Origin: an uncultured Pseudomonadota bacterium
Lineage (GTDB): Bacteria > Pseudomonadota > Gammaproteobacteria > Steroidobacterales > Steroidobacteraceae
Length of the DNA: 64,000 nt
Direction: 5' to 3'
NCBI GenBank assembly: GCA_903838705.1
Contig: CAILZL010000008.1
Location: 44,829 to 108,828 of the forward strand
Position 1 is the first letter of the stretch. Every line of letters begins with the position of its first letter. The position numbers and the translations under genes are program-made. Positions 36,880 through 46,500 of the stretch are shown one piece after another. The notes under the pieces are model-generated. The model did no database searches and was not told the DNA's origin. It was given only the letters and a program-made list of their open reading frames with translations.

Positions 36880-38652
36880 TCAGGCACCTGCGTGTGCGAT
36901 GTTGATTTTGGATTTCTGCATGTCCCACGCAAAGGTCGGACAGCGTTCTGCGCACAGGCCGCAGTGAACGCACAGGTTTTCGTCTTTCACCATGACGCGG
37001 CCGGTTTGCTTGAGGGGCGCTGATACATACAGTGATTGATTCGGATTCTGTGGCGGCGCCTTCAGCTGGGTTCGCAGCTGCGGCTCGTCGGCGTTGGGCG
37101 TGATGGTCAGGCAGTCCACCGGACAGATGTCGATGCAGGCATCACATTCGATACACAGCTTCGGTTCAAATACTGTCTGCACATCGCAATTCAGGCAGCG
37201 CTGCACTTCGGCAGCCATCTGCTCTGCATTGAAGCCCAGCTCCACTTCAATGTTGATGTTCTTGAAGCGTTCCTTGAGGCTGACATGCGGCATCAGACGA
37301 CGCTCTGCCGGGTTGAAGTCGTTCTTGTACGACCATTCATGAATGCCCATTTTGCGGCTGGACAGATTCAGCATGGCAGGCGGACGGTCACTTACGGATT
37401 TTTCCGAGCAATAGTTATGAATTGAAATTGCTGCCTGATGGCCGTGTTCAACAGCCCAGATGATGTTCTTTGGGCCAAAAGCGGCGTCACCACCGAAGAA
37501 CACTTCCTTGCGTGTTGACTGGAAGGTGACCTTGTCGGTGACCGGCACCTGCCAGCGGTCAAACTCGATACCCAGATCAGCCTCGATCCACGGGAATGCA
37601 TTTTCCTGGCCGATGGCAAGGATTACATCATCACATTCAATAATTACTTCGCCGACAACGCGCTCACTGACGATGCGGTCACCCTGCATCTCATATTCCA
37701 TCTGCTCGAAAAGCATTCCGGTGAGCTTGCCATTGCTGGTCACGAAGGCTTTGGGCGCATGGTTGACCATGATCTGTACGCTTTCTTCCTCGGCGTCATC
37801 CAGTTCCCAGGCAGAAGCCTTGAAGAACTGACGGGGCTTACGAGCCATTACCTTGACTGACTTGGCACCCAGTCGCAGGGAGCTGCGGCAGCAATCCATC
37901 GCGGTATTACCTACGCCGATGATCAGTACCCGGTCACCAATGCTCTTGATGTGTTCAAAGGCTACCGATTCCAGCCAGTTAATTCCGATGTGGATGCGGT
38001 CGGACTGATCACGGCCGGGCAGCTTCAGATCCTTACCCTTGGGCGCGCCACTACCGATGAACACCGCGTCGAATTCATTGCTGGCCAGCAGCGCTTTCAG
38101 GCTGTTTACTGGCGTATTGAGCTTCAGGTCTACACCGCCACGCTCGGTAATGTAGCCAATTTCCTCATCCAGCACCTGCGCAGGCAGACGGAAGGAGGGA
38201 ATGTTGGTGCGCATCAGGCCACCGGCCTGACCCCACTTTTCAAAAATCGTGACTTCATATCCCAGAGGGGCCAGATCGCTGGCAACGGTCAGGGACGAAG
38301 GACCCGCGCCAATACAGGCAATTCGCTTGCCATTTTTCTTGGCCGGAATCTTTGGCAGCAGGTCTAATACCTCGTCACGATGATCTGCGGCGACGCGTTT
38401 CAGACGGCAGATCGCAACGGGCTTGTCTTCGACACGGCCGCGACGGCATGCGGGTTCGCATGGCCGGTCACAGACGCGGCCGAGAATACCGGGAAATACA
38501 TTTGATTCGCGATTGACCAGATAGGCATCGGTGAACTTGCCCTGGGCAATCAATCTGATGTATTCGGGAACGTCGGTATGCGCGGGACAGGCCCATTGGC
38601 AATCGACTACACGGTGAAAATAATTTGGATCCTGTGTATTGGTGACGTCCAC
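36880..38652 (-). CDS. GltD-like FAD/iron-sulfur oxidoreductase with C-terminal ferredoxin domain
   Basis: A 590-residue flavoprotein. The N-terminal cysteine region (VVDCQWACPAHTDVPEY and GRVCDRPCEPACRRG) matches the [4Fe-4S]-binding domain of glutamate synthase small subunits. The dinucleotide-binding motifs CIGAGPSSLTVASDL and IGVGNTAMDCCRSSL follow. The C-terminal 90 residues carry two further ferredoxin motifs, CIECDACIDICPVDC and CVHCGLCAERCPTFAW. It is the first gene of the operon with the KorAB-like genes. The likely role is to pass electrons from that enzyme to NAD(P) or another acceptor, which is inference. A TAAGG ribosome binding site precedes the ATG. Confidence 0.9.
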   Translation of the reverse strand: MDVTNTQDPNYFHRVVDCQWACPAHTDVPEYIRLIAQGKFTDAYLVNRESNVFPGILGRVCDRPCEPACRRGRVEDKPVAICRLKRVAADHRDEVLDLLPKIPAKKNGKRIACIGAGPSSLTVASDLAPLGYEVTIFEKWGQAGGLMRTNIPSFRLPAQVLDEEIGYITERGGVDLKLNTPVNSLKALLASNEFDAVFIGSGAPKGKDLKLPGRDQSDRIHIGINWLESVAFEHIKSIGDRVLIIGVGNTAMDCCRSSLRLGAKSVKVMARKPRQFFKASAWELDDAEEESVQIMVNHAPKAFVTSNGKLTGMLFEQMEYEMQGDRIVSERVVGEVIIECDDVILAIGQENAFPWIEADLGIEFDRWQVPVTDKVTFQSTRKEVFFGGDAAFGPKNIIWAVEHGHQAAISIHNYCSEKSVSDRPPAMLNLSSRKMGIHEWSYKNDFNPAERRLMPHVSLKERFKNINIEVELGFNAEQMAAEVQRCLNCDVQTVFEPKLCIECDACIDICPVDCLTITPNADEPQLRTQLKAPPQNPNQSLYVSAPLKQTGRVMVKDENLCVHCGLCAERCPTFAWDMQKSKINIAHAGA

Positions 38653-38673
38653 ATCAAAACCTTAAATTGTTCG

Positions 38674-38700
38674 CCTGACATGTGAAATGAACATGTCAGG
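38674..38700. promoter_or_regulatory. Perfect 10-bp inverted repeat upstream of the oxidoreductase operon
   Basis: CCTGACATGT (38674-38683) and ACATGTCAGG (38691-38700) are perfect inverted copies with a 7-base spacer. The dyad ends 21 bases before the start of the flavoprotein gene. It could be a regulator-binding operator or a hairpin in the 5' leader. No T-run follows, so it is not a typical terminator. Confidence 0.55.
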
Positions 38701-38955
38701 TGTCGTAACTCGTACACTGAGCATTCTGAATGCCAGCGCACACCCCGGGAACAGATATCTTACCTGTAAACCTCGGAATAATTGGCCATTTGTGGCCGAA
38801 AGGCAAGTTCGGGTGTGCGAAATTATGAACATCTCATCAGGTAATCCCTGCAAGGCCGTTAAAGGGCGATCCGTATCGCTATGGCTGGATTAAGTTAACG
38901 AGCAATACCGGCACTTTCCGGGTAGAGGGCAGTCCGGAGCAGACAGGTGCTCTCC
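38701..38955. other. Gene-free interval left of the DUF11 locus
   Basis: Together with the dyad this makes about 300 bases between the oxidoreductase operon and the first DUF11 protein gene. It should hold the operon promoter. A 68-codon ORF here has no recognisable feature and is probably not a gene. No terminator was identified for the leftward gene that ends at 38956. Confidence 0.5.
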
Positions 38956-40527
38956 TTATTTAATATGCACCCGGAACAGGATCTGAAAGCTGCCGCTTGA
39001 ATTGAACGTACCTTTGGGGTTGATGCGGATGTGCGTGACCGTGGGATCAACCCCACTGGCATTAGCGACGGGGGTGTAACCGAAGCTGGTGCCACCATTG
39101 TTCGAAAAAGATAGATCGTCCGTATTGCTGGCAAGAGATGAGAATGTATAGGTCAGGCCACTTGGCGTAGTGCCATCCGTAAACGCCACCGGTCCGCTTC
39201 CCGCGCCACCCAGATTTCCCACAAACAGCTCGGAATTGGCCGGCAGCGGATCGGTAATAACCACCTGGTTATTGTCGATGGCACCATTCGCTGAATTGGT
39301 GGTGACGATGGAGTAATTTACAAAGCTGCCCGGAATGCGCTTGGGGCTGCTAGTGCCATTGACCGGATCGGAATAAACAGCCGATGTTTTGGTCATGCTA
39401 GGCGGGAGTTTGACAGCCAGTACTGCACTGGCGGCCACGTCGTTGTAGGCCTGTACAGTTGTCACCGAACGTACCGGCAAAGTATTTGTGTAGGTACCGG
39501 CGCTGGCGCTGGTCACATTTACGGAGACCGTGCAGGAGCCATTGGCCGGTATGGTGCCGCCACTTAATTTCAGTGAATTAGCTGTGGTCGTGACGCTGCC
39601 CCCGCAGGTGGTAGCAGCTGCGGGAGTTGTCGCAGTCACGACACCTGTCGGATAAGTATCAGTAAATGCCGTGCCGGTCAGAGAGGTTGCGTTGGCGTTG
39701 GTCAGGGTCACGGTGAGAAGGGAAGTGCCGTTCGTCATGATGGTGGCTGGTGAGAAAGCCTTGCCGACAGTGATGTTAGGAGAAGTGAGAAACGCTGAAG
39801 CCAGATCACCCGTTGCTGTTGTGCCGCCCAGCAACCCCGTTACCAGAGTCGCAGTGGTGCCGGTAATCCGGTAAAGATTGGTTGGACTCTGTGTCTGGGT
39901 GTACAGATTGCCCGCCCAGTCAAAAGCCAGCCCCAAGGTGGCGGGCGTGATACCGCCCGGAAAAGTCACAGTACCAATCAAGGTTGCCGCACCACCTGAA
40001 ATGGAGGCGCTATAAAGTTGCCGGCTGCTGTTGATGACATACAGCACGCCCGCAGAGTTGAAGGCCATATCACCACCGGAACCCAGTCCGGTAATGGTCG
40101 GCCCGGCAGCGGCGGCGCCGGTAATCTTGTTGACTGTGTAAAGCACATTGCCACCGTCTGGCATGTAGTAAAGCGTACCGGCGCTGTTGCAAGCGAATCG
40201 GAAAGATCCGCCGATGCCTGAACCGAGTGTCCCGATTGCAACGGGTGCGGTTGCAGGCGTGGCTGGATTCCAGCGGTACATAGTGCCATTGGTGGTGTTG
40301 ATGACGTAATAGATCAGACCATCCGGACACTGCGCCAGCGTAGCCGAGTCGCCACCCGGATAACCGGCATAGGCCGTGGTGACCGCAGGCAGGTTAGGGT
40401 CAATGCGCCAGATGTTGTTGGAGCCGCCTGCTGTTCCGCGGATTTCATAAATGAAATTGCCAGCCAGCGCTACGGTGCAGAGACAGCAGACGCACAATGA
40501 GAAAATCATTCTGCCAAGGATTCGCAT
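38956..40527 (-). CDS. Secreted DUF11-type protein with N-terminal propeller-like repeats
   Basis: A 523-residue protein from the ATG at 40527, which gives a compact signal peptide (MRILGRMIFSLCVCCLCTV, cleavage after ALA). Longer starts at 40566 and 40623 exist, and none has a clear ribosome binding site. Residues about 25-235 contain repeats such as NNIWRIDPN, GLIYYVINTTNGTMYRWNP, GTLYYMPDGGNVLYTVNKITG, GVLYVINSSRQLYSAS and GNLYTQTQSPTNLYRITG, a propeller-like pattern. Two DUF11-type beta-sandwich regions follow (VGKAFSPATIMTNGTSLLTV to VTSASAGTYTNTL, and MTKTSAVYSDPVNGTSSPK onward). The protein ends with the strand ILFRVHIK. It is divergent from the other DUF11 genes. Confidence 0.8.
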   Translation of the reverse strand: MRILGRMIFSLCVCCLCTVALAGNFIYEIRGTAGGSNNIWRIDPNLPAVTTAYAGYPGGDSATLAQCPDGLIYYVINTTNGTMYRWNPATPATAPVAIGTLGSGIGGSFRFACNSAGTLYYMPDGGNVLYTVNKITGAAAAGPTITGLGSGGDMAFNSAGVLYVINSSRQLYSASISGGAATLIGTVTFPGGITPATLGLAFDWAGNLYTQTQSPTNLYRITGTTATLVTGLLGGTTATGDLASAFLTSPNITVGKAFSPATIMTNGTSLLTVTLTNANATSLTGTAFTDTYPTGVVTATTPAAATTCGGSVTTTANSLKLSGGTIPANGSCTVSVNVTSASAGTYTNTLPVRSVTTVQAYNDVAASAVLAVKLPPSMTKTSAVYSDPVNGTSSPKRIPGSFVNYSIVTTNSANGAIDNNQVVITDPLPANSELFVGNLGGAGSGPVAFTDGTTPSGLTYTFSSLASNTDDLSFSNNGGTSFGYTPVANASGVDPTVTHIRINPKGTFNSSGSFQILFRVHIK

Positions 40528-40852
40528 GACTGTTTGGTGACCCGTTTTGCGTAATGTCAAAACCATCAGTATTGATCTCGGAATACAGGTGAACTTAATG
40601 TCCTGAGCATATCGTCTCTGCATTCACGGGACGCAAAGCCAGTCACATTTTGATCCTGTCGCCATGCTCAAGTGTCAAAAAATCGAGACGCTTTCGACAG
40701 CTCATCGCATTACTTGAGGGCCGTCTTGGCAAATTGAGAAGCAGTTCACGCAGATAAATTCGTGAATACCAAGAATCGCTTACTGAATCGTCAGGTAAAG
40801 GCTTACATCGTGTGAGCCGGTGCCCGTCAACAGGAAGCCTGAACTGCTTGAT
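40528..40852. other. Divergent control region of the DUF11 locus
   Basis: 325 bases between the divergent DUF11 genes, expected to hold promoters in both directions. A small inverted repeat, TTCACG (40745-40750) and CGTGAA (40761-40766), is visible. I could not identify a convincing promoter pair. No ORF of note. Confidence 0.5.
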
Positions 40853-41857
40853 ATGAATTATTCAACCCGCATTCGTCTCGGTCTGATGTGTATGGCTGGC
40901 TGCTCCATAGCCTTGCTGCCCGAGGTGGGTATTGCCGCTGGTACCGCCGCAGGCAGCACTATTCAGAACATTGCACAGGTCAGCTATGAAGTCGGTGGCA
41001 GCAGTGTTACTGCCAATTCCAATGCCGCAACAATTTCAGTAGCGGAAATGATCAACGTCAATGTGTCGACTCTGACCAGTTCAGTCAGCGTCACACCGGG
41101 GGACATTAACCGCGTATTGCAGTACCGGATTACCAACACAGGTAATGGTCCAGAAAAATACAGTTTGTCAGCCAACAGCACCATTGTCGGTGATGACTTT
41201 GATCCAGTGCTTGCCACCAACCATATCTACTTTGATACCGATGGCGTCGCCGGCCTTTCTCCGGGGGATACCTTGTATGTACCTGGCGTGAATGATCCGA
41301 ACCTGCTGGCTGATGCCTCCATCGTAGTGCTGGTAATCAATAACATTCCAACAGGTTTGAACAATGGTGCTATCGGTCGAAGTGAGCTCAGCGCCGCTTC
41401 GTTTACTGGCGGCGTAAACGGAGTCAGCGGCCAGATATTTTCCGGACAGGGCACGGCTGGAGTAGATGCAGTGCTGGGAACAACTGCGGGGCGCGCAACC
41501 AGCAGCGGCGCATACGTAACCGGTTCAATTTCAATTGTTGCCGCCAAGTCACAGGTAATTACCAACTCGTTGGGCAACAACCAGCCAATTCCAACTGCAA
41601 CGATCACTTACCAGGTGGTCATCACGGCCAGTGGTATTGGTACTGCGAATAATGCTCTGTTCACCGATGCGATTCCGGCGAACACCACATATGTGCCCGG
41701 TACATTGAAATTGAATGGCATCACGCTGACAGATGCTGCTGATACCGATGCAGGCCAGTTTGTCAGCGCCGCTTCGCCAAAAGTAAGTGTGGTGATCGGT
41801 ACGCTGACTTCAGCGAGTAGCGCGCAAACAGTCAGTTTCGCGGTAACCATCAACTGA
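40853..41857 (+). CDS. Secreted DUF11-type surface protein 1
   Basis: A 334-residue protein from the ATG at 40853, which begins a typical signal peptide (MNYSTRIRLGLMCMAGCSIA, cleavage after GIA). The mature part opens with GSTIQNIAQVSYEVGG and SNAATISV, a module shared with two other proteins of the locus. Beta-sandwich sequence with NTGNGPEKYSL follows. A final DUF11-like domain has TDAIPANTTYVPGTLKLNG, and the protein ends in VSFAVTIN at the stop. It lacks cysteines in the mature part and any enzymatic motif. Likely a structural or adhesive extracellular protein. Confidence 0.82.
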   Translation: MNYSTRIRLGLMCMAGCSIALLPEVGIAAGTAAGSTIQNIAQVSYEVGGSSVTANSNAATISVAEMINVNVSTLTSSVSVTPGDINRVLQYRITNTGNGPEKYSLSANSTIVGDDFDPVLATNHIYFDTDGVAGLSPGDTLYVPGVNDPNLLADASIVVLVINNIPTGLNNGAIGRSELSAASFTGGVNGVSGQIFSGQGTAGVDAVLGTTAGRATSSGAYVTGSISIVAAKSQVITNSLGNNQPIPTATITYQVVITASGIGTANNALFTDAIPANTTYVPGTLKLNGITLTDAADTDAGQFVSAASPKVSVVIGTLTSASSAQTVSFAVTIN

Positions 41858-41900
41858 ATAAAACCACTTCCATCAAGTTTCATTAAGGAAAGTTGCAACC

Positions 41901-42404
41901 ATGAAAACAAGATCAAACAGCCGCCACTTCATTCTGCTCTCCAGCATGCTGATCGGAGTCATTGATGTGCATGCACAGGCAGTCGACAAGCCTTGCGTGG
42001 AGCTGAATAGCGAAGCGAAGGTGGAGCAGCCATACACCAATGCACAGGGAAAAAAGGCAACGCGTCTGGTCGCGCCAGACAAGGTGATTCCGGGCAGTCA
42101 GGTTATTTACATTATTACGGCAAAGAATGTCTGTGATAAACCGGCATCCAACGTGGTGGTCAACAATCCAGTTCCTGAGCACATGAGCTACGTGGCCAAT
42201 TCGGCATCAGGAACCGGAACAGATATCACCTATTCACTCGATAACAAAACCTTTGCCAGGCTGGATGCTCTTACGGTGAAGAACGCTGATGGCAGTAACC
42301 GCGTGCCCCATGCTGAAGAAATCATGGGTATCAGATGGGTATTTACTACGCCTATCAACGCCGGTCAGACCGGTGCTGTGCGCTTTCGCGCGACAGTGAA
42401 ATAA
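41901..42404 (+). CDS. Secreted DUF11-type surface protein 2 (short)
   Basis: A 167-residue protein with a signal peptide (hydrophobic core about residues 10-22, cleavage after VHA). It has one DUF11-like beta-sandwich: DKVIPGSQVIYIITAKNVCDKP, NVVVNNPVPEHMSYVANSASG, then FTTPINAGQTGAVRF. It ends in VRFRATVK. Two cysteines (about residues 32 and 76) could form a disulfide. It begins 43 bases after the previous gene, with AAGGAAAG upstream, and is part of the same run of genes. Confidence 0.83.
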   Translation: MKTRSNSRHFILLSSMLIGVIDVHAQAVDKPCVELNSEAKVEQPYTNAQGKKATRLVAPDKVIPGSQVIYIITAKNVCDKPASNVVVNNPVPEHMSYVANSASGTGTDITYSLDNKTFARLDALTVKNADGSNRVPHAEEIMGIRWVFTTPINAGQTGAVRFRATVK

Positions 42405-42505
42405 CCAGTTCATTTTGCCGCAAGGCATGACCCATTCTGATCTGACAGGCGTCAGGGTGGGATTTGTTCAGCCTGTTCGTCGTTAAAACTGCAGGAGTTG
42501 TTCAT

Positions 42506-43519
42506 ATGAAAACATTAACAGCGCATGTCAAGCGAGGTTGTCTCGCGTTGATCGCTCTGTCGTCAGTGAGTGTTACAAGTGGTGCATTGGCCGCTGCAGG
42601 GGAAACCACTGCGGGCACAAGCATCAGCAACACCGCGACAGTAAATTATACGGTAGGCAGTGTTGCACAGTCGGCCGTCAACAGTAACCCGGCTGCTTTT
42701 GTGGTCGACAAGAAAGTTGACCTGACCGTCACGGCAGGGAGTGGTGTCACTACCGTGCCTGCAGCAACACAGGTCGGTCTGCTATTTACTGTGACTAACA
42801 CGGGCAACGCTTCAGACAGTTTTAACCTGGCTGCAACAAATGTCACATCGGGTGACAACTTCGATATCAGCACCTATGCCCTGTATCTGGATGTGAATGG
42901 CAATGGCAGCTACGACGCAGGAACGGATACTGCGATATCCGGTGCACAGACTATTGCACGGGATGCATCAATCAAGGTACTGATTGTGTCAACCATTCCG
43001 GGAAACGTCATCAATGGCAACACTGCCAATATGACCCTGACGGCAACCACCACTTCCACAGCAACAACCGGTGCTGAATCTGCCAGCGTTGTTGATGTGG
43101 TGTTCGCAGATGCAGGTAATAACGGTACCGAAGCTGCGACCAATACATACACCATTGTCACGGCGACATTATCAGTGGTGAAGTCAGCGGTGGTCGTGAG
43201 TGATCCAGTGAATGGCACAACCAATCCCAAGGCAATTCCTGGTGCTGTAGTGCGCTACACAATGGTGGTGACCAATAGCGGTGCGGTATCGGCAACAGCT
43301 GTGACCCTGACCGATAACATTCCAGCAAATACTACCTATGTGGCCAACAGCATGACATTGAAAGTAGGTGCGGCAGCTGCCACTACGCTTACGGACAGTT
43401 CGGCAGATGCTGACGGTGCTTCAACCACCGGCTCACCCGTTACTTCGATCAGCGTTAATGCCGGTACAGTCGCTGCGGGCAGCAGTTCGAGAGTGACTTT
43501 CGACGTAACCGTGAAGTAA
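42506..43519 (+). CDS. Secreted DUF11-type surface protein 3
   Basis: A 337-residue protein. The ATG at 42506 has GCAGGAG at good distance and starts a signal peptide ending in ALAA. A longer reading from 42464 is not used. The mature part begins with GTSISNTATVNYTVGS and SNPAAFVV, the same module as in protein 1. It continues with beta-sandwich sequence (NTGNASDSFNLAATNVTSG, DVNGNGSYDAGTD, which may bind calcium). The last DUF11 domain has LTDNIPANTTYVANSMTLK and ends in VTFDVTVK. Protein 1 and this one are clear paralogs in layout. Confidence 0.84.
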   Translation: MKTLTAHVKRGCLALIALSSVSVTSGALAAAGETTAGTSISNTATVNYTVGSVAQSAVNSNPAAFVVDKKVDLTVTAGSGVTTVPAATQVGLLFTVTNTGNASDSFNLAATNVTSGDNFDISTYALYLDVNGNGSYDAGTDTAISGAQTIARDASIKVLIVSTIPGNVINGNTANMTLTATTTSTATTGAESASVVDVVFADAGNNGTEAATNTYTIVTATLSVVKSAVVVSDPVNGTTNPKAIPGAVVRYTMVVTNSGAVSATAVTLTDNIPANTTYVANSMTLKVGAAAATTLTDSSADADGASTTGSPVTSISVNAGTVAAGSSSRVTFDVTVK

Positions 43520-43583
43520 AGCGGCTACCGGAAAGATGCACGCACTGATTTCTGCGGCTTTTCTTTCTTGTAAGGAAGAAGAG

Positions 43584-46500
43584 ATGTGCAGTAACAAGCA
43601 GTTCGCTTCTGCAGACGACAGAGGTGCGGGGCTCACGCCCCGTGCCTTTGCTGCGTCCGGCTGTGTGCGTCTGTCCAGGTTGCCAGGAAAAGCAATCCGG
43701 GAGTTGCTGCTGTTAGCAGTGCTGACTTTGTTCTCTGTTTCTACAATGGCTGCTACTGATCCCGGGGTAGTGATCAGCAATACAGCTCAGTTGCAATTTA
43801 CCCGTGACGGAGCGAGCCTTCCGGAAATCATCAACAGCAATATGGTGAGCACCACGGTGGTGCCGGTGCCCTCAGTGTCTGCGTTGACTGTCTTGCGCTT
43901 TACTGATGCGGTCAGTGCGACACAAACAACTACAGCGGGACCCACCCAGTGCCTGATGTCCGGCAGTTTTAGCAATCTGCCGCAGCCAACGTTTGCTAAT
44001 GGCAGTTCAGTGAATGCATCGCAATTGCTGGCATTGACCAATACCGATTCCGTGCACGCGGGCGATGCTGTATTCCTGCAGGTCAGCGATGCCGATCAGA
44101 ATCGCAATCCCGCAGTGATTGATACTACGGATCTGGTGGTGACCAGCGCCATTGGAGATAGCGAAACGATCAGGTTGCGCGAAACAGGTGTAAATACCGG
44201 CGTGTTCGTCGGCTATATCCAGACGCACAGTTCGGCAGCACCTGCCAACGGCGACTGCGTGCTACAGGTGGATCGTGATACCCGTATTACTGCAAGCTAC
44301 ACCGACATCTATAACAATTCAGATACACATGATGTATCCGTGCTGGTGGACCCTTACGGACTGATTTTCAACTCGCTCACCGGACAGCCTGTTAACGGTG
44401 CGCGGGTACGTTTGATTGATGTGGCCACAGGTATGGCTGCCAGTGTGTTGGGTGACAATGGCATCAGCACTTACCCATCGGAAATGACCACTGGTAATGC
44501 CGTGACTGACAGTGGCGGCAATGTGTACAACCTGCCGGATGGTGTATTCCGTTTTCCGCTGGTGGCGCCGGGTCAATATCGGTTGGAGGTCACAACGCCG
44601 AATGGTTATACGTTTGCATCCGGCCGCAACCTTGGTGAGCTGAATCAATTATCTGGCGCGCCCTATCGACTGAGTGCTGCATCATTTGGCGCAGCGTTTG
44701 ATGTGACTTCACCTGCTGCCGTAGCCATCGATCTGCCACTTGATCCTTCAGGTACTCAGCTGTACCTGACCAAGTCCACTACGACAACCACCGCGGCACA
44801 GGGTGACTTTGTCCAGTACACCCTCGCTGTACAGAATGTCAGCACCAGTGTGCAGGTCAGCAATGTGATCGTGACAGATACTCTGCCGCAGGGCTTGCGT
44901 TATCAATCTGGTTCTGCACGGCTGGCAGGACAGGTGATTACAGATCCCTTGATCAGCAGTGATGGTCGCACCCTGCAATTTTCAGTTGGAACTCTGCCTG
45001 CCAAAGCCACTGTAAAACTGAGTTACGTGACAGAAGTGACGGTGGCAGCGCGGAGTGACAGGCTGATCAATCGTGCTCAGGCAGCCAATGCCGCCGGTGC
45101 ATCGTCCAATGTGGCGCAGGCGACGATTCGACTGCGTAATGAATTATTTACTGATACCACATTCATCATGGGTCGCGTTGTAACAGGCACTTGCGACAAG
45201 GAAACATCGGCACAGCAGGGTGTGCCGGGCGTAAAAATTTATCTGGAAGATGGGCGTTACGCCGTGACTGATGCCGAAGGCAAGTACCACTTTGAAGGCG
45301 TACCAGCCGGATCGCATGTGGTACAACTTGATACGGTCACCGTGCCGAACACACTTGAACCCCAGTTGTGCGATGAGCGCGTGCGTCATGCAGGACGCAG
45401 CTTCTCCCAGTTTGTAGATGTCAGCGCAGGTGCGCTGTGGCGGGCTGACTTTGTATTGAAGGAGAAAAAGCCACCAACTGGTGTAGCCAACTACGGCATG
45501 ACCACACGTGTTGCAGGCGAAAATCTGCTTCATACGCTTGACGCTGAAGTGATGAACCTGCCGATCCGCAATATCAGATTGATGGTGACCTTGCCCGAGG
45601 GGTTTGAGTATGTCTCTGGCAGCACCACGCTTGCTGATAAGACATTGGCAGATCCACAGCTCATGGATGACACCCTGGTATTTCGTCTGAATGAACTGGC
45701 CGCCGGCACGCAAAGTAGTCTTAGCTTCAGAACAAGATTAAAAAGCAATGCGGCAGGCGGCTTCATCATCAAATCAGTCATGCTGTTCGATACGGACTCA
45801 CAACAGAATCAGCGTACCGACATGGTGGACAATCGTGTCACCCGTGGTGAGATGAGCTATGAAAATGCCAGTTACCGCTTCTCACCCCATTTTGAAGTGC
45901 TGGGTACAACGCTCAGTTCAGCCGATCGGTCGCAACTGGATAAACTGGCTGGAGAATGGCGTGGCGTACAGAATCTGCACATCAAGGCAGTCGGTCATAC
46001 CGACAAGAATGCAATTCCAAAGTCAAAGCAGCATTTGTTTGCTGATAACTACGAGCTTTCACAGGCGCGGGCAGCAGCTGTTGCTGAGTATTTGCGTACC
46101 GCGCTGGCGCTGATACCCGAGCAGATCGAAACAGAAGGTAAGGGGCCTGATGAGCCTGTTGAGTCCGGCAGCGATGTGGTCAGTCTGGCTAAAAATCGTC
46201 GTGTGGAAATCAGTATCGAGGGTGTGCGTATCAAACAGCAGGGACCTGTAACGCTTATCAAGTCCCGGGATGCAGCAGCTGAATTGAAAACCATTGGTGT
46301 GGTGGCCGGCTCAGTTGAAATGAAAAGCGAGCATCCGGTCAAGCCTGATAGCACAGTTAATACAGATGTGGATGTGGAATCCCTTACCGGTGGCATTGCG
46401 CTGGTACGTCCAGCACTCAATGAAGTGCCGGCCATCCCCAGCATCAAGATCGCAGTCCAGCATCTGCCCGCTCAGACAGTGCTGGTGCGTTTGAATGACG

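Noticed and set aside
42415..42475. Imperfect hairpin with CTGAC/GTCAG between DUF11 proteins 2 and 3
   Set aside because: The stem has mismatches and only a broken T stretch follows. It is not strong enough to separate the genes into different operons.
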